The notes beneath the pieces were generated by a model that had not been told where the DNA came from, searched no databases, and saw only the letters and a list, made by a program, of their open reading frames with translations. Below are positions 17,167 through 24,964 of a stretch of DNA of 64,000 nucleotides, piece after piece. Source of the stretch: CBDCUQ01 sp965222835 (lineage in GTDB: Bacteria; Pseudomonadota; Alphaproteobacteria; Rhizobiales; Hyphomicrobiaceae); the NCBI GenBank assembly GCA_965222835.1, contig CBDCUQ010000004.1, positions 372,001 to 436,000 on the forward strand, in the 5' to 3' direction. The stretch's first letter is position 1. The number at the start of each line of letters is the position of its first letter. The position numbers were made by a program, and so were the translations under genes.

Positions 17167-19020
17167 ATGTCGCTCGACACGGAGCGATCCCTAGCGGCGG
17201 GCGGGTTCTGGGAAAGCCTGTTGTCCGCATTGAGACGCGGCCTGCGCCTCCTGCGGCGGCTGGGCACGTATTGTGTTGTCATTCTGAACAAATTGAGCCG
17301 TCTTCCGCCGTGGAGCTACCTTTCGGCTTCTCTGCATCGGCGCATTCTTGCCACCAACCTCATTGGGCTTTTCATTGTTGTCGTGGGTATTCTTTATCTT
17401 GGCCAGTACCACGAGTGGCTTGTCGATTCGAAACGTGAAGCGCTTACCGTGCAGGGTAAAATGCTCGCCGCCGCGATTTCGGGTGATGCGCGTATCGAAG
17501 GCCGGCGCCTTAAGCTTGAACCGAACCAAATCAGGGGGAAAAAGAACAAGGGGCCACTGCGAGATGATGGGTTTACGTCTCTTCAGCTTTCGATCCGCCC
17601 CGAACGGGTAACACCGCTTCTTCGCAAGCTTATTCGGCCGTCCAAAACGAGAGCACGAATCTATGCGCGCAATGGCACGCTGATTGTCGATTCGGCGCGT
17701 CTCTTGACACGCGGCCAGCTCGCAAAGGGCGACCCGGAGATGACGACTGCCAAGCGCGTTAAGACCAAGAATTTTTGGACCAGGTGGAAGTCGTGGCTGA
17801 TCGATAAAGATCTGCCGGTCTACAAAGAAATTGGGTCCGGGAATGGAAAATCATATCCTGAAGTGAAAATGGCGCTGGCGGGGAAAACGACGGCCATGCT
17901 CCTGCTTAACGAGGATGGAGATCAAATTGTTTCGGTCACCGTGCCGATCCTTAAGCGTAAAGGCGTTCTTGGAGTGCTGCTGCTTTCGACGCGGCCGGGT
18001 GAGATTGATCAGATCCTTGAGGAGGAGCAGACTCTCATATTGACGTTGGCCGGGATTGCGCTCCTTGCGTCGATCCTGACCTCGTTGATGCTTGCAAGAA
18101 CGGTGGCGGGGCCTATGCGCCGGTTGTCTGATGCGGCCGAACAAGTGAGCCGCAATGTGGCTCAGCCTAAGGATCTGCCGGAACTCGGGGGGCGGACGGA
18201 CGAAGTCGGGCAGATGGCTGACGCTTTCCGATCAATGACCGAGGCACTTTACCGGCGGGTCGAGGCCAGCGAGCGTTTTGCTGCGGATGTGGCCCACGAG
18301 CTTAAGAACCCGCTGACCGCGGCACGATCGACGGCGGAGTCTCTCGGATTTGCCAAGACCGAGGAGCAGCGCGATCACCTCGTTCAACAGATTCAAAGTG
18401 AGCTGAAGCGCCTGAATAGGCTAATTACCGACGTTTCAAACGTTTCTCGCCTTGACGCCGAGCTTGCACGTCAGCAGATGACGCCTGTCGATGCAACCGC
18501 GATTGCGAAATCAGTTTCCCAGATCTTCAAGGATATCTTGTTGGAAGATTCACGGAAGGTGAGGCTCTTGCTCGAGCCTGCTCCTTTCGAAGGGGCGTAT
18601 ATGGTGAGTGGCGATGAAGGGCGTCTCGTGCAGGTTCTGACCAATCTTGTCGATAATGCCATTTCGTTTTCACCTGAGGGAGGTGTTGTTACATTGCGAA
18701 CAAGGCACGCTGGCAAGTTTGTTCAGTATATCATCGAGGACAACGGCCCCGGCATTCCCGAAAGACACCTCGAGTCAATCTTCGATCGATTTTATAGCGA
18801 CCGGCCGGCGACTGATGCGGTGCGGGGGAAGAATTCGGGGCTCGGGCTTTCTATATCGCGCGAAATTATTGCGGCCCACGGCGGCCGGATTTGGGCTGAG
18901 AATGTTTTTTCGGATGGCAAGACCAAGCCTGCAGAATCGAAGGGCGCGCGATTTGTGGTGTCGATACCGTCCCTCAATACACGTCAACGCACCGGCCTGA
19001 CGAGTGGCCGCCGTGCCTGA
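17167..19020 (+). CDS. chvG: Sensor histidine kinase ChvG/ExoS
   Basis: A 617-aa membrane histidine kinase, partner of ChvI. Transmembrane helix 1 is about residues 61-80, then a periplasmic sensor of roughly 200 residues, helix 2 about 288-310, a HAMP domain, and a HisKA domain with the phospho-acceptor His377 in FAADVAHELKNPLTAAR. The HATPase domain shows NLVDNAISFSPEG, EDNGPGIP and SGLGLSISREII. GTG at 17164 directly before the ATG is an alternative start. In rhizobia the periplasmic repressor ExoR restrains this kinase; no exoR is present here. Its end overlaps hprK by 17 bases. Confidence 0.95.
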   Translation: MSLDTERSLAAGGFWESLLSALRRGLRLLRRLGTYCVVILNKLSRLPPWSYLSASLHRRILATNLIGLFIVVVGILYLGQYHEWLVDSKREALTVQGKMLAAAISGDARIEGRRLKLEPNQIRGKKNKGPLRDDGFTSLQLSIRPERVTPLLRKLIRPSKTRARIYARNGTLIVDSARLLTRGQLAKGDPEMTTAKRVKTKNFWTRWKSWLIDKDLPVYKEIGSGNGKSYPEVKMALAGKTTAMLLLNEDGDQIVSVTVPILKRKGVLGVLLLSTRPGEIDQILEEEQTLILTLAGIALLASILTSLMLARTVAGPMRRLSDAAEQVSRNVAQPKDLPELGGRTDEVGQMADAFRSMTEALYRRVEASERFAADVAHELKNPLTAARSTAESLGFAKTEEQRDHLVQQIQSELKRLNRLITDVSNVSRLDAELARQQMTPVDATAIAKSVSQIFKDILLEDSRKVRLLLEPAPFEGAYMVSGDEGRLVQVLTNLVDNAISFSPEGGVVTLRTRHAGKFVQYIIEDNGPGIPERHLESIFDRFYSDRPATDAVRGKNSGLGLSISREIIAAHGGRIWAENVFSDGKTKPAESKGARFVVSIPSLNTRQRTGLTSGRRA

Positions 19021-19462
19021 TCGTTTCAACGCCACGGCAATTGCATGCTCAGGGCGCGCGGCCCTCATTTGCGGTGCATCGGGTACGGGCAAGTCCGACC
19101 TCGCGCTGCGATGTCTGGCGGTGGCGCCAAATGCGCTAATACCAGTGCAGGCCCAGCTCGTTTCCGACGACTACGTTGTGTGTGAGCGGGTTGGGGCGGG
19201 TCTTGCCGTGAGTCCCCCAGATGCTCTGGTTGGGAAGATCGAGGTCCGTGGCGTGGGAATTATGACGGTTCCGTATGAGGTGCGGGCTGATGCCGCCATT
19301 GTCGTGGAGTTGACGGACGCGGCCAGCATTGTGCGGTTCCCGGACCCACCGGAAGTGCGGGATCTCTTTGGCGTTCAACTGCCGGTTTTGCGCGTCAATG
19401 CTTTTGAAGCGTCTGCGCCTCTGAAGGTTCTCCTAGCGTTGTACTCCGAGTGGGGGCGGTGA
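19004..19462 (+). CDS. hprK: Short HPr kinase/phosphorylase
   Basis: A 152-aa HprK of the short alphaproteobacterial type: only the catalytic domain is present and the N-terminal domain found in Gram-positive HprK is absent. The P-loop GASGTGKS is at residues 24-31 and the HprK motif region around VRGVGIMTVPY is present. It phosphorylates HPr on the regulatory serine. The only sensible start is GTG, within the end of chvG, so the two are probably translationally coupled. EIIA and HPr follow on the same strand. Confidence 0.92.
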   Translation: MAAVPDRFNATAIACSGRAALICGASGTGKSDLALRCLAVAPNALIPVQAQLVSDDYVVCERVGAGLAVSPPDALVGKIEVRGVGIMTVPYEVRADAAIVVELTDAASIVRFPDPPEVRDLFGVQLPVLRVNAFEASAPLKVLLALYSEWGR

Positions 19463-19640
19463 ACTGGCCGTGACCTTGGCACATCCAATGGTCGAATCCT
19501 CTTGGCGGCAGGCGCGAACGCTTGTAAGTCTCCGCCCGCACCGCTTGATGCAGGCGTGGCTTGCGGCGGCATCGGCAAGATAACGTGCAGGTCGAGTTCT
19601 GAGTGGCGACAAAACCTCGAATTAGCAACGGCACACTCCC

Positions 19641-20045
19641 ATGATCGGTCTCGTGATTGTGACCCACGGTGGATTGGCGATCGAATTTCGCCAAGCTCTA
19701 GAGCACATCGTCGGGCGCCAGGACCAGCTTCACACGATTTCGATCGGCGCCGAGGACGATATGGCGGCCAGGCGTCTTGAGATTCAGGAGGCCGTACGCA
19801 AGACCGACACTGGCGACGGTGTCATCATCCTCACCGATATGTTCGGCGGTACGCCTTCGAATCTCGCAATCTCGATCATGGACGAGGCCAATGTCGAGGT
19901 TATTGCCGGAATCAATCTTCCGATCCTTGTGAAACTGGCTAGTTTACGAACTGAAGTCGATATGGGTGAGGCTGTGGCTCTGGCGCGTGAAGCCGGGCGC
20001 AAGTACATTAAAGTCGCTAGCCAAGAGCTGTCGGGAGAAAGCTAG
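19641..20045 (+). CDS. PTS EIIA component, mannose-type
   Basis: A 134-aa EIIA of the mannose/fructose family with phospho-acceptor His9 in IVTHGGLA and the signature TDMFGGTPSNLA. In alphaproteobacteria this protein has no sugar permease partner and serves as an output of the nitrogen-type PTS regulatory chain, receiving phosphate from HPr. HPr follows 18 bases downstream. The preceding gap of 178 bases after hprK contains only a 37-codon GTG frame that I cannot support; rapZ, often near here in rhizobia, is absent. Confidence 0.92.
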   Translation: MIGLVIVTHGGLAIEFRQALEHIVGRQDQLHTISIGAEDDMAARRLEIQEAVRKTDTGDGVIILTDMFGGTPSNLAISIMDEANVEVIAGINLPILVKLASLRTEVDMGEAVALAREAGRKYIKVASQELSGES

Positions 20046-20063
20046 CGCGGGGCCCTTGCTCTT

Positions 20064-20369
20064 ATGCCAGAAATCGAAAACAGCAAGCGTCCTGAGGCTG
20101 TGGTCACGGTTGTGAACCGCAAGGGCCTACATGCCCGCGCCTCCGCAAAATTCGTCCGCATTGCGGAGGAGTACAATGCGAAGATTACCGTCACCCGGGA
20201 CGGCCAAACTGTTGGCGGCACATCTATCATGGGGTTGATGATGCTGGCAGCGGGGCCGGGGAGCCAACTCTACTTGTCGGCCGAGGGTGCTGAGGGGCCG
20301 GAAGCTCTCAATGCGCTTGTCACCCTCGTCGAAACAGGATTTGGCGAAGAACTCGCCGACGAAGACTAA
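20064..20369 (+). CDS. ptsH: HPr phosphocarrier protein (NPr-type)
   Basis: A 101-aa HPr. The histidine that takes phosphate from enzyme I is His23 in NRKGLHARASAKF. The regulatory serine used by HprK is Ser54 in GGTSIMGLMMLAA, followed by the hydrophobic docking patch. Together with hprK and EIIA it forms a regulatory PTS branch; enzyme I (ptsP) is not in the window. The N-terminal ten residues are an extension compared with E. coli HPr. Confidence 0.95.
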   Translation: MPEIENSKRPEAVVTVVNRKGLHARASAKFVRIAEEYNAKITVTRDGQTVGGTSIMGLMMLAAGPGSQLYLSAEGAEGPEALNALVTLVETGFGEELADED

Positions 20370-20814
20370 CCGGTATCGTTCGCCTCCGACTTGTCGCTCG
20401 ACTGCGCTCGGTGCCCATGTCGCGGTGCCATTCTTCCGGCTTTGGCATGGTGGCGGCTCGACACTCTGCCGCGATCGATTCGGGATCCGGTTTTGCCTCT
20501 TCCGCTCGGCTCCCGCCCTCTGAAAGCGACGGCTCGTGCGTCACTTCGTCGTGAGATTGCATATCTAAGTCATTGAAAACCCAGGGTTGGCGCCCTGTCG
20601 ACATATAAAGATTTGCTTATATGTTGTTGCCTTAAGGGCGCTCGGCGGTTATGAGGGGCCTATCTAACGACCCGCGGCACTCCAACCGGACTTGAGCACT
20701 CAATATTCGGGGCGCCGCGGATGTTTCTGCCGGCGGTGGCAGGAATTTCACCCGACGACGACTTCGTCGCTTCTTCCGCGCAACACCATCAAGAAACGAA
20801 GAGGATCACTCTGG
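20370..20814 (+). other. Intergenic region, HPr to ahcY
   Basis: The 445 bases between HPr and ahcY hold no gene I can support. Reading frames on both strands here have non-coding character. The one clear element is the perfect inverted repeat at 20601-20624, about 190 bases before the ahcY start, leaving room for a promoter and a long leader. I looked for the conserved cores of SAH and SAM-II riboswitches and did not see them. Confidence 0.5.
20601..20624. promoter_or_regulatory. Inverted-repeat operator before ahcY, SahR-like
   Basis: A perfect 8-base inverted repeat, ACATATAA-N8-TTATATGT, stands out as an AT-rich island in GC-rich sequence, upstream of ahcY. Proteobacteria regulate SAH and methionine cycle genes through SahR, an ArsR-family repressor that binds AT-rich palindromes of this general type and releases them when S-adenosylhomocysteine accumulates. 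The assignment is from position and shape; I cannot confirm the exact motif. Confidence 0.6.
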
Positions 20815-22221
20815 ATGAGCAAACCAGTCGATTACATCGTTAAGGACATCGGTCTCGCCGATTGGGGGCGCAAAGAAATTGCGATCGCCGAAACGGAAAT
20901 GCCAGGCCTTATGGCAACGCGTGAAGAGTACGGGCCGAAGCAACCGCTCAAGGGCGCGCGTATCGCCGGTTCGCTGCACATGACGATTCAGACGGCGGTT
21001 TTGATCGAGACACTTGAGGCACTTGGTGCCGACATCAGGTGGGTGTCCTGCAACATCTATTCGACCCAGGATCATGCGGCTGCCGCCATTGCGGCCAAGG
21101 GCATTCCCGTTTTCGCATGGAAGGGTGAAAGCCTGAAGGACTATTGGGACTACACGCGCAAGCTGTTTGAGTGGGGTGATGGGGGCATGCCGAACATGAT
21201 CCTCGATGACGGCGGGGACGCGACTCTCTTTGTGCATCTCGGTGCGCGCGCTGAAGGCGGCGATACAGCTTTTCTTGATAAAGCCGGCTCCGAAGAGGAA
21301 GAGGTTCTTTTTGCCCTCATCAAGAAAACGCTCGAAGAAAAGCCTAAGGGCTGGTTCGGGGAGCTTGCAAAGAGCATCAAGGGCGTTTCCGAGGAGACGA
21401 CGACCGGCGTGCACCGGCTTTACGAAATGCAAAAAAATGGCGAATTGCTGTTTCCGGCGATCAACGTCAATGACTCGGTCACCAAGTCGAAATTCGACAA
21501 CCTCTATGGCTGCCGCGAGTCTCTCGTCGACGGTATCCGGCGTGGCACCGACGTGATGATGGCCGGCAAGGTGGCGTTCGTTGCGGGATTTGGTGACGTG
21601 GGCAAAGGTTCGGCCGCGTCGCTTCGCCAAGCGGGTTGCCGGGTGATGGTTTCGGAGATCGACCCCATCTGTGCCTTGCAGGCGGCCATGGAAGGCTACG
21701 AGGTGACCACGCTTGAGGATGCCGTGTCGCATGCCGACATCTTTGTCACGGCGACCGGAAACAAAGACGTGATCACCGTTGAGCACATGAGGGCCATGAA
21801 GGACCGGGCCATCGTGTGCAACATCGGTCACTTTGATAACGAGATTCAGGTTGCCGGTCTCAAGAATTACAAGTGGGTCAACATCAAGCCGCAGGTGGAT
21901 GAGATCGAGTTCTCGGATGGAAAGCGCATCATCTTGTTGTCCGAGGGCCGTCTTGTAAATCTCGGCAACGCCATGGGCCATCCGTCCTTCGTCATGTCGG
22001 CCTCGTTCACGAACCAGACGCTGGCCCAGATCGAGCTTTGGGCAAATCCGGGCAAGTACGAGCGCAAGGTCTACACGCTGCCGAAGCATTTGGACGAAAA
22101 GGTTGCCATTCTGCATCTCGGCAAGATCGGTGCAAAGCTGTCAAAGCTAAGCGCGGAGCAGGCCGCTTATATCGGTGTGCCGGTCGAAGGCCCCTACAAG
22201 AGCGATCACTATCGGTATTGA
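20815..22221 (+). CDS. ahcY: Adenosylhomocysteinase (S-adenosylhomocysteine hydrolase)
   Basis: S-adenosylhomocysteine hydrolase, 468 aa, splitting SAH into adenosine and homocysteine to relieve product inhibition of methyltransferases. Visible are DYIVKDIGLADWGRKEI at the N-terminus, SLHMTIQTAVLIETL, VSCNIYSTQDHAAAA, the NAD-binding GFGDVGKGSAA, CNIGHFDNEI and the C-terminal GPYKSDHYRY. The chosen ATG is preceded by GAGGAT; an upstream in-frame start would add 41 unlike residues. It is followed by a clear terminator. Expression is probably governed by the palindrome upstream. Confidence 0.98.
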   Translation: MSKPVDYIVKDIGLADWGRKEIAIAETEMPGLMATREEYGPKQPLKGARIAGSLHMTIQTAVLIETLEALGADIRWVSCNIYSTQDHAAAAIAAKGIPVFAWKGESLKDYWDYTRKLFEWGDGGMPNMILDDGGDATLFVHLGARAEGGDTAFLDKAGSEEEEVLFALIKKTLEEKPKGWFGELAKSIKGVSEETTTGVHRLYEMQKNGELLFPAINVNDSVTKSKFDNLYGCRESLVDGIRRGTDVMMAGKVAFVAGFGDVGKGSAASLRQAGCRVMVSEIDPICALQAAMEGYEVTTLEDAVSHADIFVTATGNKDVITVEHMRAMKDRAIVCNIGHFDNEIQVAGLKNYKWVNIKPQVDEIEFSDGKRIILLSEGRLVNLGNAMGHPSFVMSASFTNQTLAQIELWANPGKYERKVYTLPKHLDEKVAILHLGKIGAKLSKLSAEQAAYIGVPVEGPYKSDHYRY

Positions 22222-22253
22222 TCGCCGCGAAGGCGTATACAACTGCATCGGAC

Positions 22254-22290
22254 GCGGCGCCCGGCTCATAGCCGGGCGCCGCAGCCTTTT
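22254..22290 (+). terminator. Rho-independent terminator of ahcY
   Basis: A perfect 12-base GC-rich stem (GCGGCGCCCGGC, loop TCATA, GCCGGGCGCCGC) lies 33 bases after the ahcY stop and is followed by AGCCTTTTG. Confidence 0.85.
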
Positions 22291-22444
22291 GAGTGTGCCT
22301 TCCCTGCTATGGTCAGCAGGTGGAAAGCCCCACATAATCTCATTGATTCGCCTTTTGCCTGGCCGGACGTGATGATGCGCCCGTGCCCCAGTGTATTGCG
22401 TTGATCCGGCAGCCGGCCCACTTGAACGTCAGCTTCCAGGACCA

Positions 22445-24964
22445 ATGCCGCACGCCGCCTTTATGCGCCAACAAAGAAGCACGAGGCTGGAACTCGTGCT
22501 TTTACTTGCCGCAAGCATGGCTTGTGTCGCTGTTCTCACTGCGAGCATTGCGGCAGAAGACATCGCGGGCCCGACGGGCCCGACGGCCGGGCCTTTGCTG
22601 CTTGCGGCACTCGTTGCCGGCATCGCGCTGCTTGTCATTCTGATGTTGTTCCGTGCGGCTCAGGTGCAGCGGCACCGTGCACGCCGTCTCGACGCGCAAG
22701 TCCGTGATCTTCAACGAAACCTCACGACTGCCGAGGCGCTGGTCAAAGCTGAACCACAGATTCTGATCTATTGGGAGAAAGGCCAAAGCCTTCGGGTGGT
22801 AACGCAGACGCTTACCGGGATTCCAGGCCTACCGACAAATCAGCCGGAACTGCTGCGGTTCGGGTTTTGGCTCGATCAGAAGTCGGCGCAGTCCCTGAAA
22901 TCCTTGCTGGACACTTTGTTCACGCACGGCCGGGCCTTCAATACCATTCTAAAAACGACGGCGGGCGGACATCTTGAGGCCGACGGGCGGGCGGCCGGCG
23001 GGCGTGCTGTGCTGCGGCTGCGCGACGTTGCGGGTTACAAGCGGGACCTTTCGACGATCCTCGACCAACATTCGAATCTGGCCCGCGATATTCGCACAAG
23101 CCGGGCTTTGCTGGATGCGCTGTCGAGCCCTGCGTGGCTACGTGGCGAGGACGGCCGGCTCACCTGGGTGAACAGCGCCTATGTCAAGGCGGTGGAAGCC
23201 AAAAGCGAAGTCGAGGTATTGCAGGGTCAGATCGAGCTTTTGGATTCGCGGCAACGCAAGGCTGCGGATACGGCACTCAAGAAGACCAAGACGTACCGCG
23301 CGCGGATTCCGCTTGTGTCCGGCGGTGAACGCAAGGCGCATGACGTCGTTATTATGGGGTTGGGAGATGCGACGGCAGGCTCGGCAATGGACGTGGCCGC
23401 GCTTGAGAGTGCCAAGGGCGAGTTGGATCGCCAGGTGGCCTCTTATGACCGGACGCTGGACCGGGTTTCAACCGCTGTTTCGATCTTCAGTCCGCAGCGC
23501 GAGCTCGTGTTCTTCAATGAGGCCTATCAGCAGCTTTGGCAATTGGACCGTGAGTGGCTCGCAGGAAATCCAGGCGACGGTACGGTCCTCGACCGGCTTC
23601 GCGAACTGGGGCGTCTGCCAGAGGTCGTCAACTATCGCGAATGGAAGGACCGTCTGCTCAAGTGTTACGCTAGCGGGCAGGCCCAGGAGGATTGGTGGCA
23701 CTTGCCGGATGGGCGCATTCTTCACGTTATGGCGGAGCCGCGTCCGGATGGCGGTGTGACGTATCTTTATGACGATCAGACCGAACGCCTGGCGTTGGAA
23801 AGCAAGTTCAATGCGCTTATTGGCGCTCAACGCGAGACCTTGAACAGCCTCAAGGAAGGTGTCGCGGTGTTTGGAACCGACGGGCGTCTCAAGCTGTTCA
23901 ACACGGCGTTTGCTTCCATCTGGAAGCTTTCGCGACGGCAGCTCGATGAAGGTCCGCACATCGATGAATTTGTTCGCGATGCCGGTGTTCTATGCACGAA
24001 TCAGGATGTGCTGATCGAAATGGCGCGCGCGGTCACGGCGTTTGCTGACGAACGTAAACCGGTTGCGGGCAGGATGACGCGGGCGGATCAGAGTATGATC
24101 GAGTATGCGGCCACGCCGTTGCCGGACGGCGGCACCTTGCTGACGTTTGCCGACGTCACGGATGCCCGCCGTTATGAGCGTATGCTTGTCGAGCGGAATG
24201 AGGCGCTCGAGGCAGCCGACCGCCTAAAGGACAGCTTTGTCGGTCACGTGTCCTATGAGCTTCGCTCTCCGCTTCAGAATATTATTGGATACACTGAGCT
24301 GTTGGCAGAACCGCACGTCGGTCCGCTTAACGAGCGCCAGCACGAGTATCTGGGAGCCGTTTCGTCGTCGTCGAAGACGCTCTTGGCTCTCATTGAGGGT
24401 ATTCTCGATCTCACGACCATTGATGCTGGGGCGCTCCAGTTCAACCTCGGTCCGGTGAAGGTGGCGGATGTGATCAATGCCGCGATCGACGGTGTGCGGG
24501 AGCGGGCTGCTCAATCCAAGCTCACGCTTGATATCACGATCGAAGATGAGGACTTGGTGTTCACGGCCGACGAGAAACGGGTCCGCCAGATCCTGTACAA
24601 TTTGCTTTCCAATGCCGCCGGGTTCTCGGAAGCCGGTGGGATCATCAATATTCGCTCTTGGCGAGAAGACGGCCACATCGTGTTTGTCGTTGAGGATCAC
24701 GGCTCGGGTATTCCCAAAGAGCAGCTCTCTCGCGTCTTCGACCGTTTCGAAAGCCGGAGCCGCGGATCGAACCACCGCGGCACGGGGCTGGGCCTTTCCA
24801 TTGTCAAGAACCTGGTTGAGTTGCACGGTGGTAACGTGACGCTCGAAAGTGAGGTTGGACGGGGCACGCGCGTCACGGTACGATTGCCGGAGCGGGGCGG
24901 CCCCCGTGTGGATGAGGACGCTGCCCCTGCGTATGACTCGGCACCGGATTCAAAAGCAAGTTGA
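22445..24964 (+). CDS. divL: DivL-like PAS sensor kinase with tyrosine phospho-site
   Basis: An 839-aa membrane kinase homologue. Two N-terminal transmembrane helices (LVLLLAASMACVAVLTAS and LLLAALVAGIALLVILML) precede several PAS-like segments, one with VSIFSPQRELVFFNEAYQQLW and another with FGTDGRLKLFNTAFASIW. The HisKA-like segment reads FVGHVSYELRSPLQNIIGY, with Tyr (codon 24254-24256, about residue 604) where histidine kinases have His; this is the hallmark of DivL. The HATPase part retains NLLSNAAGFSE, EDHGSGIP and GTGLGLSIVKNLV. DivL controls CckA and hence CtrA in the cell cycle. The next gene overlaps its end. Starts at 22391 and 22463 are alternatives. Confidence 0.88.
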   Translation: MPHAAFMRQQRSTRLELVLLLAASMACVAVLTASIAAEDIAGPTGPTAGPLLLAALVAGIALLVILMLFRAAQVQRHRARRLDAQVRDLQRNLTTAEALVKAEPQILIYWEKGQSLRVVTQTLTGIPGLPTNQPELLRFGFWLDQKSAQSLKSLLDTLFTHGRAFNTILKTTAGGHLEADGRAAGGRAVLRLRDVAGYKRDLSTILDQHSNLARDIRTSRALLDALSSPAWLRGEDGRLTWVNSAYVKAVEAKSEVEVLQGQIELLDSRQRKAADTALKKTKTYRARIPLVSGGERKAHDVVIMGLGDATAGSAMDVAALESAKGELDRQVASYDRTLDRVSTAVSIFSPQRELVFFNEAYQQLWQLDREWLAGNPGDGTVLDRLRELGRLPEVVNYREWKDRLLKCYASGQAQEDWWHLPDGRILHVMAEPRPDGGVTYLYDDQTERLALESKFNALIGAQRETLNSLKEGVAVFGTDGRLKLFNTAFASIWKLSRRQLDEGPHIDEFVRDAGVLCTNQDVLIEMARAVTAFADERKPVAGRMTRADQSMIEYAATPLPDGGTLLTFADVTDARRYERMLVERNEALEAADRLKDSFVGHVSYELRSPLQNIIGYTELLAEPHVGPLNERQHEYLGAVSSSSKTLLALIEGILDLTTIDAGALQFNLGPVKVADVINAAIDGVRERAAQSKLTLDITIEDEDLVFTADEKRVRQILYNLLSNAAGFSEAGGIINIRSWREDGHIVFVVEDHGSGIPKEQLSRVFDRFESRSRGSNHRGTGLGLSIVKNLVELHGGNVTLESEVGRGTRVTVRLPERGGPRVDEDAAPAYDSAPDSKAS

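Noticed and set aside
16380..17291. 303-codon frame antisense to chvI
   Set aside because: chvI is certain on the plus strand; the antisense product resembles no family.
20320..20604. 94-codon minus-strand frame between HPr and ahcY
   Set aside because: It overlaps the end of HPr, lacks a ribosome site and has low-complexity charged content.
20806..22116. 436-codon open frame antisense to ahcY
   Set aside because: It lies wholly opposite a certain ahcY gene and its translation shows no known fold; such frames arise from GC-rich codon bias on the other strand.
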